Source: Bremia lactucae | Lineage: Eukaryota; Oomycota; Peronosporomycetes; Peronosporales; Peronosporaceae | Direction: 5' to 3' | Assembly: GCF_004359215.1 (NCBI RefSeq) | Contig: NC_090619.1 | Span: forward strand, 2,424,430-2,488,429 | Length of the DNA: 64,000 nt | Shown here: piece by piece, positions 1 to 10,270 of the stretch | Layout: every line of letters begins with the position of its first letter | How positions within the stretch are numbered: the stretch's first letter is position 1 | Made by a program: the position numbers and the translations under genes | Notes under the pieces: model-generated | The model's input: only the letters and a program-made list of their open reading frames with translations | The model's database searches: none | What the model was told of the DNA's origin: nothing

Positions 1-42
1 CGACTTGTACTGAAACAGTACATGTCGTAGTGCCCCGTTACA
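1..42. repeat. LTR end fragment cut by the window edge
   Basis: The first 42 bases contain a stem-loop (arms ACTTGTACTG and CAGTACATGT, one mismatch) followed by TGCCCCGTTACA. The same arrangement occurs at one end of LTR-like repeats near 16.58, 16.93, 40.0, 40.6 and 48.58 kb in this window. The matching sequence stops at about 42, so this is the end of an LTR whose remainder lies left of the window. Confidence 0.6.
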
Positions 43-2219
43 CATGATATCCAAACGGTCCTCCGTAATTGCATATCGCGCCATGATGGATGTGAAGCTT
101 TGTTCGTTTAAAGCAATGGAACGTTAAATTTATTTTACTAATTTTTATTCCCTAGCGCAAATATGGCATTGATAAGCAAAGATGCGTCGAGTGAATTTAC
201 GCTTTGATTCAAAGATGTCAAAGCATGGCAAGTAAATCACTCAAATTGACGTTGGACGGAATACAATATTCACTCACTTTTAACAACTTCTGCCACTCAA
301 CTCACTACCAAACAATTTACTAAACTCACTACCAAATACAAGTCGCCGCGATAAGCCGGTGCGGTACATGCGTCGAAGGGAACGACCCCACTCGACGATA
401 TTGTCACTATTCATGTACAACAGTGTCCCCTCCTTCTTTTCGACGTGGGAAGTAAAATAAATTGGCTCGGGGTAATACTGCAACGCATCGCCACACAATA
501 CTCAATATACTCCAAAGGTCAAATCAGATTCTCAGCTTTCCAGATCAATCAGCCAATCTCTTATATCGCAAATACTCACCGAGATATTGAATTATAGATT
601 TATCTTAAACAGTGAACGCGTTAACTGCACCAATTATCCCTCCTTAAAGGAAGCTAATAAAATTCAATTTTGCACATGCATTAGCTGAAGGATATTGCAC
701 CACCACCACATGATATCTAGTCCCATTCTATCAACTTTTCTGTGTGAGAACTATTCATTCTACAAGTCTTAGTACAATAATATCTGAGTTTGCGAAATAA
801 AAGCCCTGCTTCTCTTTTTATTTTGATTTATTGCGCAGTTTGTGGTGCTTAATAAGTTGAGTTCAATTTATAGTGTGATTGTGCCGAGATGTAGGTGAGT
901 GGTACTGTGAGTGAAGAGTATTGATTACTGATGAGTTTTAGCCAATGAATTAGGGGGTGAGTGAATACTATCAAGAGGACGGCTCCCAAAAATCGCTCAT
1001 TTTTTGACACGTTTCTAGCCCTAAAAGATCAGTTCATGTGGAGCTTAACGTCACTTTCATGCCTTTCTGCATTGCTTGATATCGTCACGAGAGCCCTTAA
1101 TATTTTTTCCGGTGAAGCTTCATCTCTCTTCTGTCGTTACTATAGGTATGATTTTCTGGATGGGTAGTTAAAGCCTAAAACTCGCCACGCTTCAGAAACG
1201 TGAGCATTCAAAACTTATAATCTTGCTGGGATTTCAGAACCGTGAGCATTCGTGTTGTCATGTTGCATACCGTATGTTTCTTCTGTTCTTCATTGTAGAC
1301 TTGCCACTTTCTATCGCATATTTTTTAAAGGAAATTTCACGTTAATGAAGACTTATCTCGTGCTCGATCTTTGCCATGGTTGCAATGAGCTTACAAATAA
1401 AACCGAGAACAGCTGGCAACTATTTTATCTGTTGCGCGACAATCTTATCTTAACATAAAAATGTGAATACCTGCAAGGTTTAATTGCAATTATTGCTGCA
1501 CAGTAAATTGGACTCTTTGATAACCTCTACGTTGCATAATCACCCCTTCAATTTGACGCCCTTTCCATTAGTTTTGATGCCACTTCTTTCAGACTGTTCT
1601 TCCTTTACAGAATTTTTCGTATCGAGTCGGTAAGGGCAAGTAAAAGTTTAAATAAAGTAATTTTCGCGAGTCGTCGTATATGCGCATTGTATTTAAGTCA
1701 TGGAAGCGATAGCTAATGATCGACAAAAGTCTTTTCGTAATACTCTCCTAAGAATAATCGGAAGGTCTGCAAACTCTATTGCGGAGCATATTCCCCTGAT
1801 GGAATGCCAATTGTGCGTAATATCTATTGTTTAATAGGCAGCTCGGGATATAAATTTTAGAAAAATCAATAAAAAGCATCAGTCCACATTAGTGCGTCCT
1901 TTTTTTACTTGAAGCTTAGTGGTTATACAACTTACTCTTTCTCATTATTAAAAGCAAACTAATTTGGTACAGTACAAGGTAAATAGAGAGCTCACTGACA
2001 GCTTTTCCATTGCCATCTGCATCCGTTGTATTGAAATTGAGTATTGAACGTCCGATCGCCAATCAACATCCTGGAGCTTATGTAAAGCAAAAGTTATATC
2101 AAGCGTGTCTTCTCTCTACTCAGTGTTCATCCATTGCGCTGGGCATATAGTTAAATTCTAGTGCGCTGTGTTCTTGCTCGCTTTTGGTATATTATTGCCG
2201 TGAGACTTCATTGAAAAAT
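43..2219. other. AT-rich stretch without a recognisable gene
   Basis: No open frame starting with ATG and resembling a known family was found on either strand. The longest frames begin at non-ATG codons and read like translated noncoding DNA. The last ~100 bases should hold the promoter and 5' leader of the phosphatase gene; TTCATCCATTGC near 2127 resembles the oomycete initiator consensus (inference). Confidence 0.5.
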
Positions 2220-4280
2220 ATGCCAGCATTCTCGAATCAAGCCGCAAAGTCTTTTGCAAAATCAAATCACCTTCATGCCGCGTATCTCTCCATACCAGTG
2301 CACATACCCTGTCAAGAGGCTTCAATCTCTAGTTTGTCCACTATTGACGAAAGCGTTCGGTCTCGTTTTGCCTTAAAGTTGTCCATACTGCTAATATTGT
2401 TGCCAATTCTGGCTGTGGTAGTCATGAAAAAGACTCTTATCATCACTCCACTACATTCTGCTGCTAGAACGATACAAGAATTTGACGACATCTTTAACAA
2501 TGAGAAGCGTGAGGTAGAAAATTGCGTTCCGTATAACATTTTTTCAACGATAGTTGGTTCTCACGCGGTTGTGAAATGGTCGACTCGACGCACGTACATT
2601 CCTCAAGTGAATTTACAAAAGAAAGGTGACATTACCCCCGCTCTGCTGAATCCATGGCGTTCCTGTCACGACGTGGCCACCGACGTAGAAGTTCGCTATC
2701 GTCGTCTTGGACTAAACGACACGATGCTTGTTACAAAAGAGCCTTTCGAACGAAAGGTGGCGCATACTGATGCCATAAAGAAAGCTACCTTAACAACTCA
2801 TTCGGCAACAATCGATCTTGATCAAGTGAATGGGGCGTATGAGTTTACGGTTGGTTCAATTTATCACGGTTGGTCGGCGGTACATCGACTTGGCGTCAAT
2901 GTCCCATACAGAGGTGAGGCTGCTGAACATTGCCGTCCAATGCACGTTCACACGGCTTTCGGACATACCCCAGGTAGCTTGTCTGTGCAGTGGATGACCA
3001 AGCAATTATGTCCAGAGGAAGATGCTCAATTGAGGTTGATAGAAGGCTACCATGCTCATGTTGAGCTCGAAGGTTTTCCACAGACACAAGTGGCTGCATG
3101 GGCAAACACGACACTGTTCGAAGACGATGGCGAAGCACAGTCCAAGCGCTGGATTCACATTGTGAGGCTTGAGGGGCTAAAAGCCGACACACGATATACT
3201 TATGTCGTGGGCAATGCACACTACTCGTCCTGGTCGATTCCATTCGTGACAAAGACTGCACCTGCCTGTTTGCTTCCGGGTGAGAAGCCTAAGGAAACCC
3301 GATTTCTCGTGACGGGCGATATTGGCTACCAAAATGCCGCCACACTACCAATGATGCAGTCTGAGGTTGCAGAAGGCGTTGTTGACGGCGTCGTATCGAT
3401 CGGAGACTATGCGTACGATTTGGACCTCATGGACGGCCACGTTGGGGACATTTTCATGCAGCAGATTGAGCCCATTGCTGCAAGTGTACCCTTCATGGTA
3501 AGCCCTGGAAATCATGAACATCATAACACCTTTAGCCACTACTCAGAACGATTTCGGCTCATGCCGAGCAATAAACACGATGGAGTTGAAAGTGTGCACA
3601 TCGGTGGGAAAGATAAAGAGCCTAAAAAAGTACCAAACAATTGGTTCTACTCATTTGACGTGGGACTCGTGCATTTCGCCGTCATTTCGACGGAATTGTA
3701 CTTTAAAAAGACGTTTGATCTGGACGGGAATGTAATTGAACGTCAAGAAGCTTGGCTTGAGCAAGACCTGGCTAGGGCGAATGCAAATCGAGAGCAGACA
3801 CCGTGGCTTATTGTAATTGGACATCGCCCCATGTATTGCACTTCAGATCACACCAACTGTGGTGACATGGCTGCTATGTTGAGAAAAAGGCTTGAACATG
3901 TGCTATATCAGCACGGCGTTGATGTCTATCTGTGCGGCCACCAGCACAACTACGAACGAGCATTTGACGTCTACAAGTCGCAAACGTGGAAGCGAACGCT
4001 TAACATGCGCGCAACAACCCATATTTTAACAGGAGCGTCGGGACAATACCTTACAACAATCATGCGCAAGTCATTTGAACGACCAGCTGAGACTTGGGAT
4101 GCTTTCCGAAATAATGTTATCGGCTACTCACGCATGGTGGTTGCGAATGCGACACATTTGCATTGGCAGCAAATCGAAGCGGACCCTGAAAACCCAGCGG
4201 CACGTGGGCTCTATGGTAAAATTATCGATGATGTGTGGCTTGTACAAGAAAATCATGGTAGCTTTGACGTTATACTATAA
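2220..4280 (+). CDS. Purple acid phosphatase-like metallophosphoesterase, N-terminally membrane anchored
   Basis: Predicted binuclear metal-dependent acid phosphatase, expected to hydrolyse phosphomonoesters in the secretory pathway or at the cell surface. The frame extends 12 codons further upstream but only from TTG; the first ATG at 2220 gives 686 residues. The five metal-binding blocks of the family are present in order: GDIGY near residue 366, GDYAYD near 394, GNHE near 429, GHRPM near 534 and GHQHNYER near 571. A fibronectin-like purple phosphatase N-domain precedes them (about 230-355). A hydrophobic stretch at about 52-70, flanked by basic residues, looks like a signal anchor rather than a cleavable signal, implying a type II membrane protein. 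No intron is needed. Plant high-molecular-weight purple acid phosphatases are usually 450-650 residues, so the N-terminal extension is somewhat long. Confidence 0.9.
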   Translation: MPAFSNQAAKSFAKSNHLHAAYLSIPVHIPCQEASISSLSTIDESVRSRFALKLSILLILLPILAVVVMKKTLIITPLHSAARTIQEFDDIFNNEKREVENCVPYNIFSTIVGSHAVVKWSTRRTYIPQVNLQKKGDITPALLNPWRSCHDVATDVEVRYRRLGLNDTMLVTKEPFERKVAHTDAIKKATLTTHSATIDLDQVNGAYEFTVGSIYHGWSAVHRLGVNVPYRGEAAEHCRPMHVHTAFGHTPGSLSVQWMTKQLCPEEDAQLRLIEGYHAHVELEGFPQTQVAAWANTTLFEDDGEAQSKRWIHIVRLEGLKADTRYTYVVGNAHYSSWSIPFVTKTAPACLLPGEKPKETRFLVTGDIGYQNAATLPMMQSEVAEGVVDGVVSIGDYAYDLDLMDGHVGDIFMQQIEPIAASVPFMVSPGNHEHHNTFSHYSERFRLMPSNKHDGVESVHIGGKDKEPKKVPNNWFYSFDVGLVHFAVISTELYFKKTFDLDGNVIERQEAWLEQDLARANANREQTPWLIVIGHRPMYCTSDHTNCGDMAAMLRKRLEHVLYQHGVDVYLCGHQHNYERAFDVYKSQTWKRTLNMRATTHILTGASGQYLTTIMRKSFERPAETWDAFRNNVIGYSRMVVANATHLHWQQIEADPENPAARGLYGKIIDDVWLVQENHGSFDVIL

Positions 4281-6614
4281 ATGTAGCATTGGTAAGTATA
4301 ATATGAATAATTGCATTTATATAGTGGATTGTGCTTTTGCGTTCATTGCATCGCTCGCATTGTTTCTTGAATACTTTAATAAGTTGTCTCGCTTGGTCTT
4401 GTACGAAGCGTACGGTAAAAAAGAACGTCAAGATATTGACATGTAAAGGAAGTAATCAGCTAAGAGATGAGGTTAAAAAATCAGTCTCGTATTTGAAAGT
4501 TTTTAACACTGCAATTTTCGTAGTATACTGATACTATCACAAGGAAATGATGTGCGATGTCCTCATACGAAAGAGCTTTTCACACATGTTGTGTTGCATG
4601 CCTACATTAGCTAACAAGTCTCTGCAAATTAGTAAATAGCAGACCAAAAATGAACAGGTAGAGCAAAGTCCCAATACTGCATATATCGCTGAAGTACTGT
4701 AAGCTTGGCTGCCATAATAATGGCGGTCGAATCCTTTTTTAAAGCCGATAAAGCCTCGCTTAATTGGTCGAATTCTAATTAAACTTTAAATCTGTATTGA
4801 TACGATTTAATTTCTAGCTTTAAATTACACGATTAGTCAGAAGAAGTATCGTAAGGTCGAAATTTGACGTCAGGAAAACCACGTATGTGTACAGTAATCC
4901 ACCACGGGTTTTGACACAGAATTCTGTACACATATACCCGTTTAGCGCCGAATGATAGATATGTTTGCAGCCTCCGCAGTGTGACGCACGTCGCAAAGTT
5001 GTTTTTGAAAATATGAGCGAATGGCTTTTTGGAGTAAGCAGTAGTCCATCTGTTTTTTTAGTGGAATGGCTTCGCGCTTGCGTTTCAAATCTTATGGGAA
5101 CAAGCGAGCGTTATCTCATGTCCTATTCAAAACCACAAAGGAAACATAAATGCGGTCGTATTGGCTTTGCCGACCTTGCGAAACATTAAAGTGAACTTTC
5201 TGATAAAGGATCGCTCACATGTCTCGTCTCCTCTCCAATTCGGTGCGTACTTCGGCTTTGTTGACAATCAATTGACTTTTTGTTGTTGCTATTAGTATCA
5301 GATACTATTATCGGCAACAAAAAGCCAAACTAGAGTCATGACAAACCTACAGGTTGCTGAATTACGCTTGAACGACAAGTCTCAAGCAAGATAATATTAT
5401 TCAAATTCGACACTTTTCCTGAATTACGCTTGAACGACAAGTCTCAAGCAAGATAATATTATTCAAATTCGACACTTTCCCTCTCTCATTCTGGCATAAA
5501 ATAAGCTGCTAGTCTCCTAATGAGCATACAAAGAAAAAATTATGTCGCGCAAACAGATATTATAGACAGATGCGTCGAAACTCAGATACGATATCGTAAT
5601 GAAAGGCTGGCTCACAAAGGCATAGGCTACTTGAGTGCTCAATCGGTGGTATATTTTCAAGGCACCGGAGCAAACAGGTGCTTAACATGAGCTTTTAGTG
5701 CAAATTGTGTACCTGGTTTCCTGATGCAGGATACGTTTGACATCATGATTAATCAGAAAACATCGTCGAAATCAATAAAACTTGTGAGTTGCTTTAAGAA
5801 GCAGCAGCCATTTTAATGTGCGCAGAGAGACAGTATAAATATGGTAAGACGCGCGCAAAAATGACTTAAAAATGGGAAAGCTGCCCAATCAACTGCATCT
5901 GTGTCCAAATCGGAGATATTTATTGGCTGTTTGTCTTATCATGCGAAATGAGATTATGCAGTAGGCGTGTCACGCCCGCTGTTAACGCCTCGTTTCGTTC
6001 CAGTAATGTCACGCGGGCATAGAAAAATGTCCTCTGTTAATGTCCGAGCCTATGAAAAGAGCAATAAACGAAAAGTCTCTTTTCAGGAAAGCAACTTCGT
6101 TGGACAAAAGATGAAGCGAGGTTTGGGCTGGCGCAACCCATTTTTGCTGTGCATACTCTGGCTAAAAGGGACAGACGCAAATCTAAGCCAATCGGTTAAA
6201 ATTGCTCCGACTCTAAGGAGAATACGATGCATTTTTTTTTTCGGATAGCAGCTAACTCGGTGACTTTGAAGGATTATTAGTAAACTCATATCTGCTTAAA
6301 ATTGCACACTTCTCTCGCTCGAAAAGTAAGCGTTTTTTTAAGTCAGTAAACAGGCAATCGCATGCGACCGTCGTCCCATGAACTCGGTATTGATCACAAT
6401 TAATTTGGACTTCGCTCTAAGCGACAGGGCGTTCGGAGATGGGCGTATACATAAATGTGTGGAACTAACTTACGCGTGAAGTATACTTAAGCATGTCGTA
6501 AAGAATGTCAATCTTCTCGCACTCGCGCTGTCACAATTCAATTAGCCCCCCTATAGCGTCTTCTCTCCCATAAACGTGCCGAGTCCTGATCGATAAGAAA
6601 AATTTGCTTTAGTA
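4281..6614. other. Intergenic AT-rich DNA
   Basis: No convincing gene was seen. Short frames near 4965-5189 and 5967-6248 start at TTG or GTG and resemble no family. An 80-codon ATG frame from 6006 is possible but unsupported. The stretch includes a 62-bp tandem duplication listed separately. Confidence 0.45.
5357..5480. repeat. 62-bp tandem duplication, two copies
   Basis: A 62-base unit beginning CTGAATTACGCTTGAACGAC occurs at 5357-5418 and again at 5419-5480 with almost no difference, which indicates a recent local duplication. It is noncoding. Confidence 0.9.
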
Positions 6615-7130
6615 ATGGTATCTCAGACCAGCTTCTCGGGCGTGAGAGCTGACTACTTTAATGATTGGCAGCTCGAAAAAGCGCGGCTTTCGGACGTCGA
6701 CGCCAGTTCCGAAAGCTCGATCCATACCGTGGACGAGGCGTTGGACTTTGAGGAGCTAAATCACCTGGAAGCCACTGATAGCAGCTGTATCGACCAGCAC
6801 AGTGACGACGAATACAACGAGTGCAGCGGCGGCGTATCGGGCCTGCCCCTCGTGTGTAGCAACTGCGGCGTATCCTTTTTCTCGCTTCAAATACATGATG
6901 ATCAGATGGACTGCTACTGCTCGGGCGAGTGCAAATGGAGCGTCATCATGTACCGTGAGATGGATATGCGCATGTTTGCCATGCGTCGGCCCATGCGTCG
7001 CTATTCCATACTCGACACCATGCGCTTATCCACAAACTTCCACGAGAATTACGATTACGAGGAGCACGAATTTAGTCTCACGTCATCCAGCAAAAGCGGC
7101 AATTCGACATCTACCTCCTCGTGCAGCTGA
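6615..7130 (+). CDS. Small protein with a four-cysteine zinc-binding motif, function unknown
   Basis: An uninterrupted 171-codon frame from ATG to TGA. The first ~75 residues are acidic and serine-rich. The centre carries a CxxC pair (CSNC, about residues 81-84) and a second CxxxC-type pair (CSGEC, about 107-111) separated by ~22 residues, which suggests a treble-clef zinc site. The spacing recalls the plant FLZ zinc finger (C-x2-C ... C-S-x2-C), but the FLZ consensus itself is not matched. A Met/Arg-rich helix-like stretch follows, and the tail is low-complexity serine/threonine. Codon use is richer in GC than the flanks, as expected for a real gene. It faces the proteasome gene tail to tail. 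No function is assigned. Confidence 0.6.
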   Translation: MVSQTSFSGVRADYFNDWQLEKARLSDVDASSESSIHTVDEALDFEELNHLEATDSSCIDQHSDDEYNECSGGVSGLPLVCSNCGVSFFSLQIHDDQMDCYCSGECKWSVIMYREMDMRMFAMRRPMRRYSILDTMRLSTNFHENYDYEEHEFSLTSSSKSGNSTSTSSCS

Positions 7131-7504
7131 CGACAGTACTGTCGCCCACGCAGCAGCGAAGTATTTTCTATTTAAAATTGCCTTAGTACTGCGGAGATGA
7201 GAGTGGCACAAGCCTGAGTCATGTAGTGTAACTTCCATGTTGTTTAAGGTTTATATCCCATTATATTACCATCTTAGTCAACGGCTGCAGTCATGAAAAG
7301 GCAGTCTAAAACAGAGAATTATCCGGAAGAAATTGGAATATATTTCTCACAGCTACTAATGCTGCTCTAAATTTTAAGAAATTTAGTAGCTAAAGCTCAT
7401 CTTGATACCGGTATGTGTCGCTCAAAAATTACAAGCATGCCTGTGAGGTCACCATGATTTTCAAGTGTTGTTAGCTTGGGTATTGCAACGACTCCTGTCA
7501 AAGA
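7131..7504. other. Convergent 3' intergenic region
   Basis: About 370 bases between two genes that converge. They are presumed to contain both 3' UTRs. No further gene is visible. Confidence 0.5.
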
Positions 7505-8488
7505 TTACTCGTCGTCGTCATCATCGTCGTCGGCCATTTCGTCTTCCTTGATCGACTGAATCGCCCATTCATTTACCTCATCGCGCAGATTGTCCGGCAC
7601 CAAATGGTGCTGCCATTTCGTCTCCTGGCAAATCCAGCTCAACTCGAGCTCGAACGGGTGACGCACTTCATCGTGCAGCATATTTAAACTGAAATAAAGA
7701 TAACAATTATAGCTTTTTGTGAGCCACAACAATAAAATAGGCCCTTTTGTCGTCATACATTTTGGCGACATATTTCATAGCTTCACGGCACGTCATGTCG
7801 AAGAGTTTGTACTTCTCAATCTCTGTCTTTGCCGACTGCTGGCCTTTGCCCAAAGCACAGCCACGATAGCTCTATGTAACCCATATGAAGTGCGAAAAAA
7901 TGTCAATCAAAAGTTGCCCATACATAATTCTAACAGCAACACAGACGTACATAAGTGACTCCTGAAGGCTCTACCATGTACAGACTGGTCTTCTCCGTGT
8001 CTTGATCATATCCAGCGAGCATAATTGCAGTGCCAAACGGCCGAATCGAGCCGTACAGCGTGTAGTAGTGCACAAACTGGCCCATGCGCTCCGCCAAGAG
8101 CTGCGGCGGGATACTGCAGCCATAATTTTTCTTGTAGTTTAGCGCCTCTTCACGAGCACGATTCACTAATTGACGCCCATCAGCCACGAGTCCACCCATG
8201 GACAGCCCAACGTGGCGATCAATGGCGAAGATTCGACGGTGTGTGCCCGGTACCAGCATCTTGCTAAGCAACGTCTTCTCCACCCCCATCACAACGCCGT
8301 CAGTGCATTTGATACCAATAGTAGTGCTATTACCAGAAATGAGCTGAATAAGTATTACTATATTGCGACTGGAAGTTGACGTACCCGCTATTCTCGACAG
8401 CTTTCCTAGCGTATTCGACCTGGAAGATGCGGCCCTCGGGCGAAAACGTTCCAGCAGAGTAATCATAGCCAGCTCCCGTGCTGCTCAT
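7505..8488 (-). CDS. PSMA3: 20S proteasome subunit alpha type-3 (four exons)
   Basis: Alpha-ring subunit of the 20S proteasome core, which gates entry of unfolded proteins in cytosol and nucleus. I read exons 8488-8385, 8326-7951, 7871-7759 and 7688-7505, with three GT-AG introns of 58, 79 and 70 nt. Together they give 258 residues, close to the usual ~255. The N-terminus [19 protein letters not shown] carries the alpha-type signature YD.S...FSP.GR..QVEYA. Downstream blocks include [26 protein letters not shown] and AKTEIEK. The C-terminus ends in an Asp/Glu run, as in alpha-3 proteins. The phasing was chosen because every join restores family-conserved residues. No active-site threonine is expected in an alpha subunit. 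Confidence 0.93.
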
Positions 8489-8819
8489 ATTGAGTATTTA
8501 TAGAGCCTGCGGATTAAAAGAGTGTCACAGTGAGCGTCATGGATGTGCGGTAATCCAAGCTATATCACCTTGAATTGGAAATATCCTCCCTTATCTTTAT
8601 CTACAACTGCAAGTCGTGCGAATGTCGCTCGCCGATATTATTACTTAAATTCAATTTTGATAGCGTGAAAGTTTAAAATATAGGAGACACTAGCAGAAAA
8701 TGGAGTAGTCGCGTGTTGCTGCAATACAAAATTTGTGGCGCATAACATAGAGATTGGAGAACCGTTGTTGTGGTATTAATAACAGACGACGCGCTTCGCA
8801 TCGTCTGTGTCATATTGCA
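8489..8819. other. Proteasome gene 5' flank and boundary with retroelement DNA
   Basis: The promoter region of the proteasome gene should lie next to 8488. At about 8756-8775 the string GAGAACCGTTGTTGTGGTA matches the beginning of family B LTRs seen near 14,096 and 63,516, so the retroelement-derived block starts here. No gene is seen. Confidence 0.45.
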
Positions 8820-9092
8820 TTAACACACAGCGGATTGCAAAATCGCTGGCGTCACAGACCGCATGAAATGTTGGTCTTGGTCAGCAATCGCCAGGATTGG
8901 CGATTGCATCAAGCTTTGCTTGATTTCCTCGAAGGAACGCTGACTATCAGCGTTCCATGACCCCTTTACACTTCTCTTCAACAATGAAGAAATATCTACT
9001 GTCATTCGGCAAAATTGCGTGAGTACTTGTGCAAGTACGCCGCTAAACCGAAGAACTTTCTAAGTCCCTTTACTTCGACTGGTACAGGCCAA

Positions 9093-9245
9093 TCGGTGAT
9101 CGCCGGGTACACCGCGTCTACCCACGATGCACCCAAGAAGTGGTATTTCGCTTGTAGCCAATTACACTTCTTGAGATCGGTGATCGCCGCGAACACCGCG
9201 TTAACCCACGATGCGCCCAAGAAGTAGTATTTTGCTTGCAGCCAA
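9093..9245. repeat. 84-bp tandem duplication inside the RT fragment
   Basis: The segment starting TCGGTGATCGCC at 9093 is repeated from 9177 with moderate divergence. In the minus-strand protein it duplicates a FLGASWV-containing stretch just before the conserved ITDWPVP block. Confidence 0.75.
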
Positions 9246-9780
9246 TATAAACTCCATGAGATTTGCATACAACTTGTGCTTACGCATAAGTGTAAGAACC
9301 TTTCAAACGTGGGTACGATGTGCTTCAACATCCGACTTTCCATTCATAGTTCTGCTATGAACGACGACGTCATCAAAATAGCTCGGTGCAAAATCCCGCA
9401 CCGATCTCAATAGATTGGTTACACGTCTGTTGAATGTTACAGGGGCACTACTAAGCCCCTGCGGCATGGCTGATCACTCCCATAGCATACCGGTTGGGGT
9501 GGTTACTGCTGTGAACGGAATATCTTGTTCACGCATAAGGATCTGATAGATTCCATCTATCATATTCATTGACGAAATAATAGTACTCTTTGACATATCA
9601 TCAATGATTACGTCTTTTTTTTCGGTATCGGCGTTTGAACCGGTACCGTTGCAGCGTTCAATTTATTGAGCGCATGCACGATCCGCCACCCTCCCGTTGC
9701 TTTACGCTTACGGAAGGTCGGAGAGCTATGTGGGAAGGTTGCCTCTCTCAACTGGCCGGCTACTAAGCGATCGGCAAATA

Positions 9781-9843
9781 AATTATTGATAGGTAATACT
9801 TAGTATAGGACCGTCGTATACTAAGTATTACCTATCAATAATT
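9781..9843. repeat. Perfect 27-bp inverted repeat with 9-nt loop
   Basis: Bases 9781-9807 (AATTATTGATAGGTAATACT...) are the exact reverse complement of 9817-9843, separated by GGACCGTCG. No mismatch was found by hand alignment. It interrupts the minus-strand RT remnant. It may be a template-switch product, a tiny foldback insertion or a small-RNA hairpin. It is not an obvious terminator because the gene around it is dead. Confidence 0.9.
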
Positions 9844-10270
9844 TGTGGTCACTCCTTCGTGACACTGTATATCGAGCATGGTATCAGGTTGATGTCGTGT
9901 CGAGTGACTTTGTTTTGGGCAACTCGCATGGTACCGAATCAGGAAGCACATCCTTAAATTCGATCAACCCCTTATAAGCAGATTTATTTCAACGACTCCC
10001 AGGGTTGAGGTCTTAGGAAATGCTATTGCCGAGCGAATTACAGCCTTATACTTGTCATCTGTGCCAAGTACGCAGATCACGCAATAATCCTTCCGATTTT
10101 AGCGTTGGCATTTGAGTTATCTTCGACGTTAATTTCAAGGGTCCAGATTAAGTGTATAAGCGCCTACACATGATCAATTGTTTACCAAGACGTTTTCGTC
10201 TCAATTCCTTTCTGGAACCTAATTTCGACAGATTCCTGGGGACATATCCCTTACAATAGTTCTCGAACCA

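Larger units (their letters stand above)
8820..10270 (-). mobile_element. Degraded Ty3/gypsy pol fragment (protease-RT spacer and reverse transcriptase)
   Basis: Minus-strand translation gives pieces of a Ty3/gypsy polymerase in the expected order from high to low coordinate. A protease-RT spacer at about 9900-10270 is homologous to 14,340-14,600. RT core fragments with GWRIVHALNKLN near 9670 and the catalytic YFDD box near 9375 follow. The RT-RNase H connection is recognisable as FFGLAAYLHKYS near 9030 and as the FEEIKQSLMQSPILAIAD block near 8920. The frames are broken by stops and shifts, an 84-bp internal duplication and an inserted hairpin, so the copy is dead. It is a remnant without LTRs of its own. 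Confidence 0.75.

Noticed and set aside
280..498. Basic frame with RSLRRMYRTGLSRRLV, looked at as a possible effector
   Set aside because: No signal peptide and no RxLR-EER arrangement; the region is AT-rich noncoding DNA. No RxLR or crinkler (LFLAK) effector was seen in the window.
4650..4735. tRNA-like stretch ending GGTCGAATCC
   Set aside because: Only a B-box-like string is present; no acceptor or anticodon stem pairs and the A box is poor.
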